A stretch of DNA of 64,000 bases, from positions 10,026,727 to 10,090,726 of the forward strand of contig NC_051123.1 of the NCBI RefSeq assembly GCF_014839805.1, read 5' to 3'. The position numbers and the translations under genes were made by a program. The notes beneath the pieces are model-generated. The model saw only the letters and a list, made by a program, of their open reading frames with translations, was not told the origin of the DNA and searched no databases. Source of the DNA: Manduca sexta (taxonomy: Eukaryota; Arthropoda; Insecta; Lepidoptera; Sphingidae). Positions 33,401 through 43,208 of the stretch are shown in pieces. Within the stretch, counting starts at the first letter, position 1. Each line of letters starts with the position of its first letter.

Positions 33401-35198
33401 AAAGAGGTTATATTACACTAGCCTTAGCATGTGGTCACGCTTGTACACCTTTTCTAACTTAGAGATAACTTCCTATTAGCGAAGACATTGAAATTCAATC
33501 AAGATTTGATGACTTTCTATATAGTAAATTAATGATTCTCACACGTATTTTTCCAACTCGCCTCAAATATAAGCAAGCGGTTTACGTAAATACTTCTCGC
33601 ACCTCGAATATTTACTTGTGGAGATACAAACTGATTGGGTGTTAAATCGATCGCATATGTGTTGACCTTTTCCTTACTCAAGACATTTACGTCTCTCTCT
33701 AAATGCAAATGTTAGAGCGAGATGGAATTATTCCTGATCAGATTTGAGAATAGTAATATGTATCTGTTTATTTGTTTAGGTGTTGAAGATGTGTAATACT
33801 TTTGGTGTGATTAGTTGGTGGTTCGAGGAATATGTTTAAGCTTTAGATAGTGTTTATTTAAGTACTATTTGGCTTGTTTAAGTTATTTTTAGAACTGTGG
33901 TATATTTTATATATTTATATTGCCTGACCAGGTAAATAAAAACACTTTTGTTTTTCGTTTCATAGTTAACGTTAGCAGTATGAGAAATAAGTTTCATATT
34001 TACCACACAGTGAGATTTTTTTTCCTACTCACACTATACAATTGTTGAGTCGAAAGATCGTTCGATAGTGCGTATATTTAAATGGAATATAAAACCTGAA
34101 AAATATTTTCGTCGTCTTTATTCATATCTACCTAAAATAAAATTATATTTTCAATTAAATTATGTATTTGAAGTATCACAAATTACAACAGAGTTTTCAG
34201 TCAACTAAAAACAAAAATCAGTACTGAAAAGCATAGTTAAAAAAAAGATAAACAATTACTAACAAATGCTTTTATAAATTACCACATACAATTTTCAATA
34301 ACAAAGTACAAGTACAAAGCATTGCACTGCACTCAGCACTCTGAGATATTAAATTTTAATCATCACTACAACGCAATTTCGCTTGTCATGTGTTTGAAAT
34401 TTTCGCACCTATTTTAAGAACATCGCAGCCTGTGTAATCATTAGGTTTTATCACATTAATCGACAAATATCTAATTGATGAGCGTAGTGTAGTATATTAT
34501 GTTTTTTTTTTTATCCAGTTCTAAGTTTCGGACGAATATATTTCAGTACCACAGGGTAATTTGAAGTTCAGATCCCTTAGAATTTAAAAAAAGATGACAG
34601 TTCGTGTCGCCTTATTGTGATTGGTCAAGAGACGACACGTGATCACGCCTTAATTTTTCGACCAATTACAAAAATGATAATCAAACGATATGTACCTTCG
34701 TGTTGTGTTATGCTATACTCTAAGGGCTTCTGTTTATAAATGCATGACTTCGCAAGCTTCATTCGTATAAAAATAATGCAAGTTGTACACGGTAAGGAAC
34801 ATACTTTCGTACAAAGAAGTTTGTTTGTAGGGTCGGAGCACACTAGACTCGAGAGCGTCACCTCCCTAACGAACTTCGCGAGTACTCTTCCGCCCTTATA
34901 CTTACGAACCTCTAACTACACAACTCTATTTTGTTTTTTCTGTCTCGCCTTTCAGGTAATTTACTAGAAGGTTTTTTGCATGTGAGTCCGGCTAGATAGG
35001 TACCACTGGCTCTATGCATTCAATGTGAATTAGGCAAAATGGAGATTATACATTGACGTATATTCTATAGATTCTATAGACAAGAACATCCATATAAACT
35101 ATTTGTTCAAAATCTAAACTGAAATGGCAACCAAAACGTCACTGTTATAACCTATTTATTCACTTGAACAACAAATAATTTTACTTATTTAACTAATA
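33401..35198. other. Unassigned 1.8-kb stretch
   Basis: This is one of the two longest stretches without any family member. GTGATTGGTC (34618) and GACCAATTAC (34660) form a small inverted repeat around an ACACGTGATCAC site. A pyrimidine-rich tract, TTTTTCTGTCTCGCCTTTCAG, ends at 34954 and resembles a splice acceptor, but no exon follows in any frame. Confidence 0.4.
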
Positions 35199-35382
35199 TT
35201 TTTTATTCACATCCAGGTTTACACTTACACTCGAGTTTTTATATTTAATGAGCGTCACTCCGTATATATCCACGCGCTGTCAATGTTGTAATCATACTAA
35301 ATTCAGGTTTACGGATTGCAGTACAGTTCAGTCAAATACAATGAGTGTACGGAACGTAGACGTAGTACATATATATCGATGA
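35199..35382 (-). repeat. Inverted long-range block, copy 1
   Basis: Matches the reverse complement of 57902-58094 over its whole length with scattered changes and a few indels, by eye roughly 80-85 percent. Conserved words include TACGGATTGCAGTACAGTT, CAATGAGTGTACGGAACG and CACTCCGTA. On the minus strand the block ends at AATAAAAAATA, so it may be a retroposon or LTR piece. The match stops sharply on both sides. Confidence 0.85.
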
Positions 35383-35486
35383 GATCGTACAAATGCGGCA
35401 GGTTGAGTACCAGTTTATGGATAATGTCGTGATTTGTGTATGTGTGATATTGTTAATAGGCTAACATGTTGCTTATCATTTTTTAT

Positions 35487-35610
35487 TAACTTTATTATAC
35501 ACCAGTCAAAATTCATGGAAAAAGAAAAAAAATGTACAAATGGCGGTCTTATCGCACAAAGCAAGGATATAATAGAAAACGGAATAATATGGAACAGCAC
35601 AAGATCATCA
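35487..35610 (-). mobile_element. Repeat S, copy 2
   Basis: TTTATTATACACCAG and ACAAATGGCGGTCTTATCGCAC parallel 12240-12400. Opposing ORFs of 107 and 110 codons (35415-35766) cross it and are treated as shadows. Confidence 0.5.
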
Positions 35611-35804
35611 GGCAAGTTGGGGGTTACGTCATTATTTTTTAACAAATGTGTTTTTATAGTTGTTGGCAATCGAGACAGTGGGGTTTCTAAGGGTAAGCGA
35701 TTAAAACCAACTATAAACATTAATACCAGACGAATCATCAGTGCGTTTAAGGATCGGGTGTCTTAAGTATGTTTTAATGATGAGCTATTTAACTACAGCC
35801 TATT

Positions 35805-35885
35805 CGGCTACTCTGTTGAGTGGTAAAATGTATGGGCTGTAAACTGAAAGGTCATAAGTTCAGTACCCTTAAAACTGAAAAAAAA
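35805..35885 (+). mobile_element. Possible tRNA-derived SINE head
   Basis: CTACTCTGTTGAGTGG and CATAAGTTCAGTACCC are box A- and box B-like. TATGGGCTGTAAACTG also occurs in similar form at 2033-2049. A short A-run ends it. Confidence 0.35.
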
Positions 35886-36015
35886 AATCGGATTTTATCG
35901 CGGTTTTAATGTTTTAGTTTTATCCCGACGTTTCGAAGACTTTGAAGCCTTCGTGGTTCGTGGTCACGGTGGGGACTGAAGTGTTGTTCATCCGCAAAGT
36001 CAAAGTTACAATTGT
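35886..36015 (-). mobile_element. Family F single arm
   Basis: CGGATTTTATCGCGGTTTTAA, TCCCGACGTTTCGAAGAC, TTCGTGGTTCGTGGTCACGG and CATCCGCAAAGTCAAAG are in order. GTTCGTG is duplicated within it. Confidence 0.75.
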
Positions 36016-36195
36016 TACTTTCAATACCCTTGTTAGGCAAAGAGATTTTGCATAGTTATCATGAGCGATTAGGCGAACATCTGTCTGACAATTCACTGTA
36101 AAGGATCAACCTTGGAAAATTACCAAAAATCCACGTCCATAGGGTATGGACTCCATACCTCGTGGTCCATAAGTCCACACGCTGCTCCCTGACCT

Positions 36196-36320
36196 ACTTT
36201 ACTGATGGTAGCATAATAATAATATCAGCCCTGTATTATATACTGTCCCATTGCTGGGCACGAGTCTCCTCTACTTATCATGTGCATTAGGGTCACATTT
36301 GCATGTCCGACAAAAAAATA
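36196..36320. mobile_element. Composite of B ends and a C tail
   Basis: TTTACTGATGGTAG (36197-36210) resembles the B 5' end. ATAATAATATCAGCCCTG to TCTCCTCTACT (about 36212-36276) is the 3' end of SINE C on the minus strand. TATCATGTGCATTAGGGTCAC and CAAAAAAA (36277-36320) form the B 3' end on the plus strand. The junctions are abrupt. Confidence 0.65.
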
Positions 36321-36684
36321 CCTACAATATTGATCGAACTTATTCTCAAAGTACTACTCAAAGTGCTAAGGCTAACAATTGCTAACAAGAAAATTCTGCG
36401 ACAGAATATTTCCATAATAAATACAAAACTTTCGTATTACGTGTTCCGATAGCTTGCTGGATGGCTAAATTTGTAATTAGGTCATCGCATAATTACTAGA
36501 TAACACATCTAAACATATTTTATATTCAGTGACAAAGAAGTTAATTTCCGCACTAATTACATTTAGGGTCTGTTTCACAAGTATTAATTTTGCCAGTATT
36601 AAACAACAAATGTAGATTACTTATTTTATAACCTTTTATTTGAGAGTATGACTTTTTTATTTGGTAACTTTATATTATACGCCG

Positions 36685-37050
36685 CAAGGGGCGTAGCTAC
36701 TGCTGTATCAGCCGTGTCTGCGATACGGGGCCCCTCTTGGCCCATCATCATTTCAGTCGGGAATTGTCTACTGCTGGACATAGGCCTCCCCCAATGAGCG
36801 CTACAGGACCCGGTTCTGGGCCGCCTTCATCCATCAGACTCCAGCGACCCTCACCAGGTCGTCGGTCCATCTCGTGGGGGACCTGCCTGTGCTGCGTCTT
36901 CCGGCTTGTGGGTGGCCACTCCAGAACTTTTCCGCCCCGACGAAACTTGGCCCGTACCTACAATAATCAAAGCGGGTGCCCTAAAGTTCGCACTGTCGTA
37001 AAGGTCACCCAACTAATTTTGATATAGGGCTCCTCTATGGCAAGCTACTG
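36685..37050. mobile_element. hAT-type MITE V, split by an RTE insertion
   Basis: CAAGGGGCGTAGCTACTGC and CTTGCCATAG-type ends flank the element, which is inverted relative to 13769-13927. It shares TTGATATAGGGCTCC and CGGGGCCCCTCTTGG with that copy. The interior is interrupted at the TTGGCCC site. Confidence 0.85.
36744..36946 (-). pseudogene. RTE-type LINE C-terminus inside V
   Basis: On the minus strand the sequence encodes remnants of RRSTGRSPTRWTDDLVRVAG, interrupted by stops, and ends in an (ATG)n tail (ATCATCATTTC on the plus strand). TTGGCCC is repeated at 36737-36743 and 36947-36953 and is single in the uninterrupted V, so it is the target-site duplication. The 96-codon plus-strand ORF here is antisense shadow. 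Confidence 0.9.
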
Positions 37051-37109
37051 TCAACGATTAACATTTACTCAGACATCGTGGCACAGGCTCTTAGACTATA
37101 ATAATAGAT

Positions 37110-37190
37110 CGGTATCGTAGTTGCATGATACGGGTGCTGTACTGAGGTCACAGATTTAATCCCGGGTCAGGAAAGTAATATATGGCAATA
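37110..37190 (+). mobile_element. tRNA-like SINE head
   Basis: TATCGTAGTTGCATGATACGGG and CACAGATTTAATCCCGGGTC look like box A and box B of a SINE related to E, followed by AAAGTAATAT. The body is not recognisable. Confidence 0.45.
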
Positions 37191-37362
37191 GATTAGTTCA
37201 GTTTAACATCCTATCATATCTGGCGTAAAATTAATGAGTGAATGATTAACAGTCAACTGTACTTCAGTTTAGTTTTTACAGAAGAAACACAATACTTCAC
37301 GAGAGCCATTGGCTGTTATCATGAAGTTTTGGCAAGAATGGCGAGCGGGCTTTTAATAGAGG

Positions 37363-37583
37363 CTCGCCAAATTGACCCCACTGCACCTGATAATAAGTGG
37401 AGTGGGTTCCAATAGAATTTCGACTGATAAGAGATGATTACCTCTCGACAGTCGACACAATTATGCCGGCCTGTTGGAACCGGATATACACAGACTTATC
37501 CCGGAACGCGACACGCTTACGTGGGCCACTAGGCGGGTTTTAACACCTTGTGCACCGAGCGGATATAATTCTATCACCAGCAT
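37363..37583 (-). mobile_element. Family B, near full length
   Basis: GACCCCACTGCACCTGATAAT, GGCCTGTTGGAACCGG and TAGGCGGGTTTTAACACC are present. The 5' end lacks part of the ATATAAAATATATCC segment. There is no poly(A)-matching T-run; GGCTCGCCAAATTG precedes it. Confidence 0.85.
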
Positions 37584-37905
37584 AATTCAAAGCAGAATAT
37601 AATAAGGATGTTACACCTCTGTATACTCCTGTAAAGGATAGACATATATAACAAAGGTAATATTCCTCACGGTCTATAAAACACTTCACACTACAAGTCC
37701 GTGCAGAAATGTTATCTGCAAGACGTCAAGTCGCACAATGTGAGTCCGCAACAAATGAAGCGACAGCGGTTGCCAACACGTCAATAAATACTGCTCCTCT
37801 TATACTGGAACATTAACGGCTAATGTCATTAATTATCGCGTTAGTGTCACGTAGTGTGATGTCTTAACGCGATAATTTGGCTATAGACGTTTGATGTTTA
37901 ATTTT

Positions 37906-38105
37906 GATTTTGGGCTTCTGGCGTGCAGGAGTTTTCCAAGATAAAAGTCCTGTTATATATTTTTCTAGGATAGAAAGTAGCATAAACTTTCCAGGGTCTT
38001 AAACTATCTCCATACCAAATTTCATAAAAATACATTTAGTAGATTTTGAGAAAATCGATCACATACAGACAGACAGTTTCTGGGGATTTTGTTTTTATAA
38101 TATGT
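37906..38105 (-). mobile_element. Repeat G copy
   Basis: AGGAGTTTTCCAAGATAAAAGTCC, TAAACTATCTCCATACC, AATCGATCACATACAGACAG and TTGTTTTTATAATATGTGTAG are in order. The CTAGCTTTTGC start is worn. Confidence 0.7.
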
Positions 38106-38184
38106 GTAGAAGTACATACAATACATACTTATTAAAATAGCAATTGTATGTATAAAGTTGTCAATTTGTCTCTCTTTTAATTAA

Positions 38185-38245
38185 CCAACTTCAAAGACAG
38201 GAGGAAGTTTTCAATTTGACGTGTATTTTTTATGTTTGTAATAGA
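38185..38245 (+). repeat. Repeat K fragment
   Basis: AACCAACTTCAAAGACAGGAGG with AAGTTTTCAATTTGACGTG matches 60251-60315. I recall it as a common lepidopteran repeat start. Confidence 0.5.
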
Positions 38246-38489
38246 TTTAGAAAAAAAAAATGTTGTTTCTGGGTATTATAGCCCTACTCCTCCGCCCGCA
38301 TAAAGATTGTTTTCCGAGATAAATATTTTCCCAGGATAAAAGTAGTGTATACTAGTAAAAAAAATATTGTGAAAAAATAAAACAAACATTGGTTTTAAAA
38401 TTAAACTATTTTTCGGTTTTTTTAGTTTCTGCGATTAGTATTCACACAAACAAAAAAATTCTTTAGCTTTATAATGTTAGCATAGATTA

Positions 38490-38936
38490 GGGTCCATCCA
38501 TAAATTAAGTCACAGGAATTTCATATTTTTTTTACCCCTCCCCCGTCATTGTCAGACACGATTACATTTGCAGCAGTTCCCCCTTAATGTGACGTCACAT
38601 GTTTTGCACTTTTACTAATACCTTATATGCCGGAGGGGGCTGAGGTACCTATCAAATAGCAGAGTCTCGCCCCCGCTGCACCAAAATTCTTAAAACACAA
38701 ACAAGATCATTTATAAAAGATTTTTGTGAAAATATATTCTTACTTTATAAATTCAGTAGAAATCGAGCCTTATATCTATAGCCAGAGATAGAATATATTG
38801 TTAAGTTTTTTTTTATACAATTAGTGTTCTGTTCTTATACTGCCATATGACGTCACAACTTATGTCCCCGCTCCCTTGTCACATAATGTCAGACTTCGTT
38901 AACCTCTTAACGTGCGACGTAATTTATGGATGGCCC
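38490..38936. mobile_element. 447-bp MITE with two ACGTCA palindromes
   Basis: The ends GGGTCCATCCATAAATTA and TAATTTATGGATGGCCC are inverted. Inside each end is a C-rich CCCCTCCCCCGTCA / CCCGCTCCCTTGTCA block and a GTCAGAC word. ATGTGACGTCACATG and ATATGACGTCACAAC sit symmetrically further in. It has no ORF. I recognise the terminal sequence from other insects but not its superfamily. Confidence 0.85.
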
Positions 38937-39386
38937 TTTAAACAAGATATTTCTGTACCTTCGTAAATAAGTAATGTTATATTAATATTGCAAATACGGC
39001 CTAACTCTCTAGGTCAAACAAATAAGAACTAATCACTACTGAACTCCTACGAGTTAGGTTAGTTATTAATCAGCAATAGAAAAGGAATAAAATATTATAA
39101 CCCATTCGTTATGGCAATTTAGAGAAGTAATTGGATATTAGGTGTTATCAGAATTGATCTAGAATATGGGTTAGGTTGTAAAGGTCGGAGGTTACTAGAG
39201 CTCTAGGGTACTTCTTATAAAGTTTAGGTTTACTGTTACTATGTTTATGTCTAGGGTTTATATTAAAACTTCAGCACGTATATACAAGGTAATAAAAACA
39301 CTGCGTTACTCAATGAAGCTACATACTTATCTAATTAAAAATAACACTACAATAAGTTTCTCTTAACCGTCGATATAGAAAATATT

Positions 39387-39632
39387 TGCTGTTGGTAGGA
39401 TATATTTTATATCCGGCTGGCGACCACCGTACCTAAGATGTTTAAACCCGCCATAGTGGGCCACGTAAGTGTGTCGCGTTCTGGAATAGCTTGTGTATAT
39501 CTGGTTCCAACAGGCCGGCATAATTGTGTCGACTGCCGAGTGGTAATCATCTCTCGTCAGTCGACATTCTATTGGACCCCACTCCACTTACCATCAGATG
39601 CAGTAAGGTCACTTAGCTTTATCGATAAAAAA
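39387..39632 (+). mobile_element. Family B, full length
   Basis: Starts TTGCTGTTGGTAGGATATATT and ends TTACCATCAGATGCAG and CGATAAAAAAGG. The 74- and 76-codon ORFs here are shadows. Confidence 0.88.
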
Positions 39633-40015
39633 GGAGACAAGCGTGACACATTTTCTCACAAGTTGTGAAGATACGTTACTTCTTCTCTAAATGAATGACA
39701 GCAACGTTATTTCACTACGATTACCACAAAATGGGGCATTATTAAATTCCCCACACATATTAAATGATCGCGGCATCTAAAATGCCATTATGTGGTCAAA
39801 GGATAATGAAACTTCCGTGCGCCGTGTACGGGTAATGATGGCGCCATTATTCTACGTCACCGTAAGTGCTAGCGCCGAAACCAGTTATTTTTGGCGTGGA
39901 GTTCAGGTTGAATGGCATGGAAATAGTAGGCGCTGTGTCATAGACATGTATAGTCTATTGTCACGTGGCAGGCGGGTAACTTTACACTAATTGTTAAATG
40001 ATTAAAGATATATAT

Positions 40016-40341
40016 AATAATAATAATATCAGCCCTGTATTATATACTTGCCCACTGCTGAGCACGGGCCTCCTCTACTACTGAGAGGGATTAGGCCTTA
40101 GTCCATCACGCTGGCCTAATGCGGATTGGTAGACTTCACACACCTTCGAAATTCCTATAAAGAACTTCTCAGATGTGTAGGTTTCCTCACGATGTTTTCT
40201 TTCACCGTTAAAGCGAACGATAAATTCACAAAGAATACACACATGATTTTAAAAAAGTCAGAGGTGTGTGTCCTTGGGATTTGAACCTGCGGACATTCGT
40301 CTTGGCAGTCCGTTCCACACCCAACTAGGCTATCGCCGCCG
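40016..40341 (-). mobile_element. SINE C, full length
   Basis: Box A (TAGCCTAGTTGG) and box B (GGTTCAAATCC) are intact on the minus strand, and the tail is (ATT)n at 40019-40028. TGATTAAAGATA on the left and TGATTAAGCATG on the right suggest a TSD. Confidence 0.9.
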
Positions 40342-40596
40342 TGATTAAGCATGTTTATGTTTAATCTACACACTTCTATTATGTATTGCATGCACCAGAC
40401 GTGACAATGAAACTTTTTTCTTTCTATTGTATTCGTTCATCGTCGGATTTTCTCAAAAACTAGAAGAGCGTTGCATTTGAAACTTTAAACTGTTTAAGTC
40501 GCGTAAAACATAACAGATACTGTAACCAGCCTTTAAGTTGTTTATATTAGTAATTTTTTCATAAGTAATTGGCGTTGTACTTGCGTAAGTAACTTA

Positions 40597-40898
40597 AAAG
40601 TGGCGATAGTCATGTTGGCAGTGGACCCGACTGTCGAGGCAAATGTTAGCAGGTTCAAAACCCAAAGGCACCTGACTTTTCTATAGTTATGTATTCTTTG
40701 TGAACTAGCGCTTGCTTTAACGGTAAAAAACATGGTAAGTAAACCTGCATACGCGAGAAACTTCCTATAAGAATTTTGAGGGTGTGTGAAGTCTACCAAT
40801 CAGCACTAGGTCAGTGTGGTGGACTAAGGCCTCATATCTCTCAGTAGCAGAATAGGCCTGCGCCCAGACAATATACAATACAGGGATAATATTATTAT
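40597..40898 (+). mobile_element. SINE C, older full-length copy
   Basis: The tRNA head has mutated boxes (GATAGTCATGTTGG and GGTTCAAAACCC). The body is recognisable throughout and the tail is ATATTATTAT. It is opposite in orientation to the younger C 250 bp away. Confidence 0.82.
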
Positions 40899-41293
40899 AG
40901 CATGCGTGAGTAAAATTACAATTGCTAAACCACCCTTTTACGTAAGACTTACATGAACAGACTATTGGTAAACGTACATGGGTACGGATCGCACGTTTTG
41001 TTACTACGAAGTGTTACGGATCCGATGACAGATTCGACGACGGATCCGATCCGTTCATCGCAATATTTCAGAAATGGAATTTATAAGAACTCATAGAGTT
41101 TCACCATCCCTTTTTAAAACCATCTGAGAGGATGGAATTCCACTACTATATCAAAAAAAAATATTTTGCCTTTGTACTTTTGCCAGGTACAACTCTGACA
41201 TTTCCGTCGGAGCCCGCAGCCGTCCTTAATGCGCCGAAGATAGCTACCGCAGAGTTTTAGTTAGTATGCTGTGCGTAGGATGTACCTATATAT

Positions 41294-41447
41294 AGTGTTA
41301 GAGACTCAGTCTGGCGGTGGCCCGATGTTTATTATATTTCCGTGTGGCTCAACATCGGGTCGGTATATGTAGTGTTAGAGACTCAGCCTGGCGGTGGCCA
41401 GATGTTTACCATCTTTCTGGGCGGCTGAACATCAGGTCGTAAGTCAC
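41294..41447. repeat. 77-bp direct repeat, two units, each a hairpin
   Basis: AGTGTTAGAGACTCAG starts units at 41294 and 41371, followed by CTGGCGGTGGCC. Unit 1 holds a perfect 9-bp stem, CCCGATGTT / AACATCGGG (41321-41329, 41351-41359). In unit 2 the stem CCAGATGTT / AACATCAGG has one A-A mismatch. Confidence 0.88.
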
Positions 41448-41544
41448 GGTGAACCTAAAATAACCGTCCCCCCTGAAGGCTGGGTAGTAGTAATAACACA
41501 GTTTCTACGCGAAATAAAAAAGGTACAAAATATAATACTGTTGG

Positions 41545-41755
41545 AATAATAATATGTTAGTGAGGGTATTTGGAACACGTTTTGCTATTAAAACACTGAG
41601 CGTTTAACAAACCGAGGCAGTTGTTCATTGACAGTCGGTGTATTATCTATGAACAGTCGTTCCGTGCGGTTGGTTGATTAAAAATTTGTTAAAATATTTC
41701 TGTAGCCAGTGATAGTTTTATTTTTTTTAATCAATATCGCATCAATATCTAACAA
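41545..41755 (+). mobile_element. Repeat N, copy 3
   Basis: GTGAGGGTATTTGGAACACG, GAGGCAGTTGTTCATTGACAG, CGGTTGGTTGATT and TTTCTGTAGCCAGTGATAG are in order. Confidence 0.75.
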
Positions 41756-42440
41756 TACTAATAGATAATGGGAACAGAAACCTGTATCGCTTTTTATTTG
41801 TGCCTCAAGTCACCATAATTCTAACAGTGCCTGATTCCATCACTGCCGTTCAATATATTGATGTCCGACACACATTTCATTGTGGTTTTCGGGTGCAATG
41901 ACGTTTGTGAGATTTAATGTCCAAGACCATTTGGATTTTCTATGTGTGATGCCCTTTGTACGAGTCATTTGATCTGTGTCTTTGGATATCTTAAAACGTA
42001 CCACTGCACTTTTTAATGTAGGAATAAAATTGTTTATTTCACTTTTAAATATGACTGGGGTATAATTTAGTTAATAGATTAGGTTGTTAGGTAACATTAG
42101 TTTATTTGGAAATACTGTGGAACATAATCCAAATGCAGCGTTACCATCAAGCAAATAGTTCATCTTACAAAGACCTTACCAAAATCAAAGACGCAATTCA
42201 AATAGTAAAAATACATACAAAATATTTACCATTAATATCTCCAAACAGCCAATACCTGAAACGAGAAAATCAATCATTACTGTCATTGTACCGAACTGAT
42301 GAATGAACGAAATGAACGGGAAAATTAAGACGACTCGCGTGTAATATGTTACAACCCGAAATGGCTTCACTTCGCACCAAAGAACTAATTAGGAATACTC
42401 GTTATTTCTTTTCCAGTGTATTTATTTATTGTGAAAGAGT
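41756..42440. other. Unassigned sequence
   Basis: A 66-codon plus-strand ORF (42106-42306) has no recognisable motif, and no repeat match was found. Confidence 0.45.
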
Positions 42441-43010
42441 TTTTTTTTATTATATAGGACGCAACAGTGGCAAAGAATTTTTCAAAAGATAACCCTAAAA
42501 AAACATTCCTTTGGTAAACATATCGCGGCGAATTTAACAGAAAACGAAAAATAATACATACTTAAATAAACTTAAAAGGGAAGCTGGTAGGAATCGGGTT
42601 GTATGGACTATTCGCCACTGGGGGACAAACGAGCATACGGTTCACCTGATAGTAAATGATCATGGTCGCCCATATCTGCAACATCAGGGGGCATTAAGAT
42701 AACGACAAGGCGTTTTTTTTTCCGCGAAAAAAGGGGCATTAAAATGCCGGCATTTTAAGTGGGAATACGCTCTTTTTGAAGATCACAGGGTATCTGCCCG
42801 GAAATGCTGCTGGCGACAATTGGATCTATGATTTTGTACTATGTAGTACAAAATGTCGGCAGAAACGTACTGTAGTAGATTGCCAACCTTCGAGGTTATG
42901 TGGATTGAATTTGGAGTTGCTACGTTGTACGGTGATGGGACTTTATCTAACTACTCATCTTTATATACCGCAGGGGCATGCAGTACTCTTTTCTATTTCA
43001 TCCGAAGGTC
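42441..43010 (-). pseudogene. Non-LTR retrotransposon 3' end (P)
   Basis: On the minus strand a decayed frame retains a KRAYS motif just before CGTATTCCCAC. I recognise this as the end of a common lepidopteran LINE reverse transcriptase. The 3' UTR follows with GGCGACCATGATCATTTACTA, then TCAGGTGAACCGTATGCTCG and a poly(A) (T-run at 42441-42448). Upstream, CCACATAACCTCGAAGG and CAACTCCAAATTCAATCC also belong to it. MITE Q (42465-42620) splits it near the poly(A). The 120-codon plus-strand ORF (42776-43138) is its antisense shadow. Confidence 0.7.
42465..42620. mobile_element. hAT-type MITE Q inside P
   Basis: CAGTGGCAAAG and ATTCGCCACTG are the ends. Flanks GGACGCAA and GGGGACAA only partly agree, so the TSD has mutated. 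The interior has ATATCGCGGCGAATTTAACAG and GGTAGGAATCGGG. Confidence 0.85.
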
Positions 43011-43099
43011 GAGCCAACGGTCCTATTGATGGTAAGTTCTTGGGACTATCCCGACCTCACACCTACTTACCTACTTTGCTATCGAAAATATTGTATCAG

Positions 43100-43208
43100 G
43101 TTGTTAATATTTTTAGACTTATCAAGCAATACGTTTAGTTAGAATTCTCCATTATTTGTTACATTGTTCTATGTACTTTGATATTAATAATAAATAAATA
43201 AATAAATA
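43100..43208 (+). mobile_element. Retroposon-like 3' end with (AAAT)n tail
   Basis: TGTACTTTGATATTAATAATAAATAAATAAATAAAT ends in at least four AAAT units, like the LINE at 54037-54370. No coding remnant is clear upstream. Confidence 0.4.

Noticed and set aside
34934..34970. Pyrimidine tract ending TTTCAG as a splice acceptor
   Set aside because: No frame after it stays open for a plausible exon, and such tracts are common in AT-rich DNA.
35415..35766. Opposed ORFs of 107 and 110 codons
   Set aside because: They overlap each other and repeat S, show no motif, and cannot both be real. No promoter or splice evidence was seen.
36737..37027. 96-codon plus-strand ORF with basic, proline-rich composition
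   Set aside because: It is antisense to an RTE reverse-transcriptase C-terminus inserted in MITE V.
38396..38425. Further F fragments here and at 27221-27256
   Set aside because: ATTAAACTATTTTTCGG and TTTTTTCGCGGTTTTTATG look like F, but they are too short in AT-rich DNA to call.
42776..43138. 120-codon plus-strand ORF
   Set aside because: It is the antisense shadow of a minus-strand LINE 3' end (P) with the conserved TCAGGTG and poly(A) downstream on that strand.
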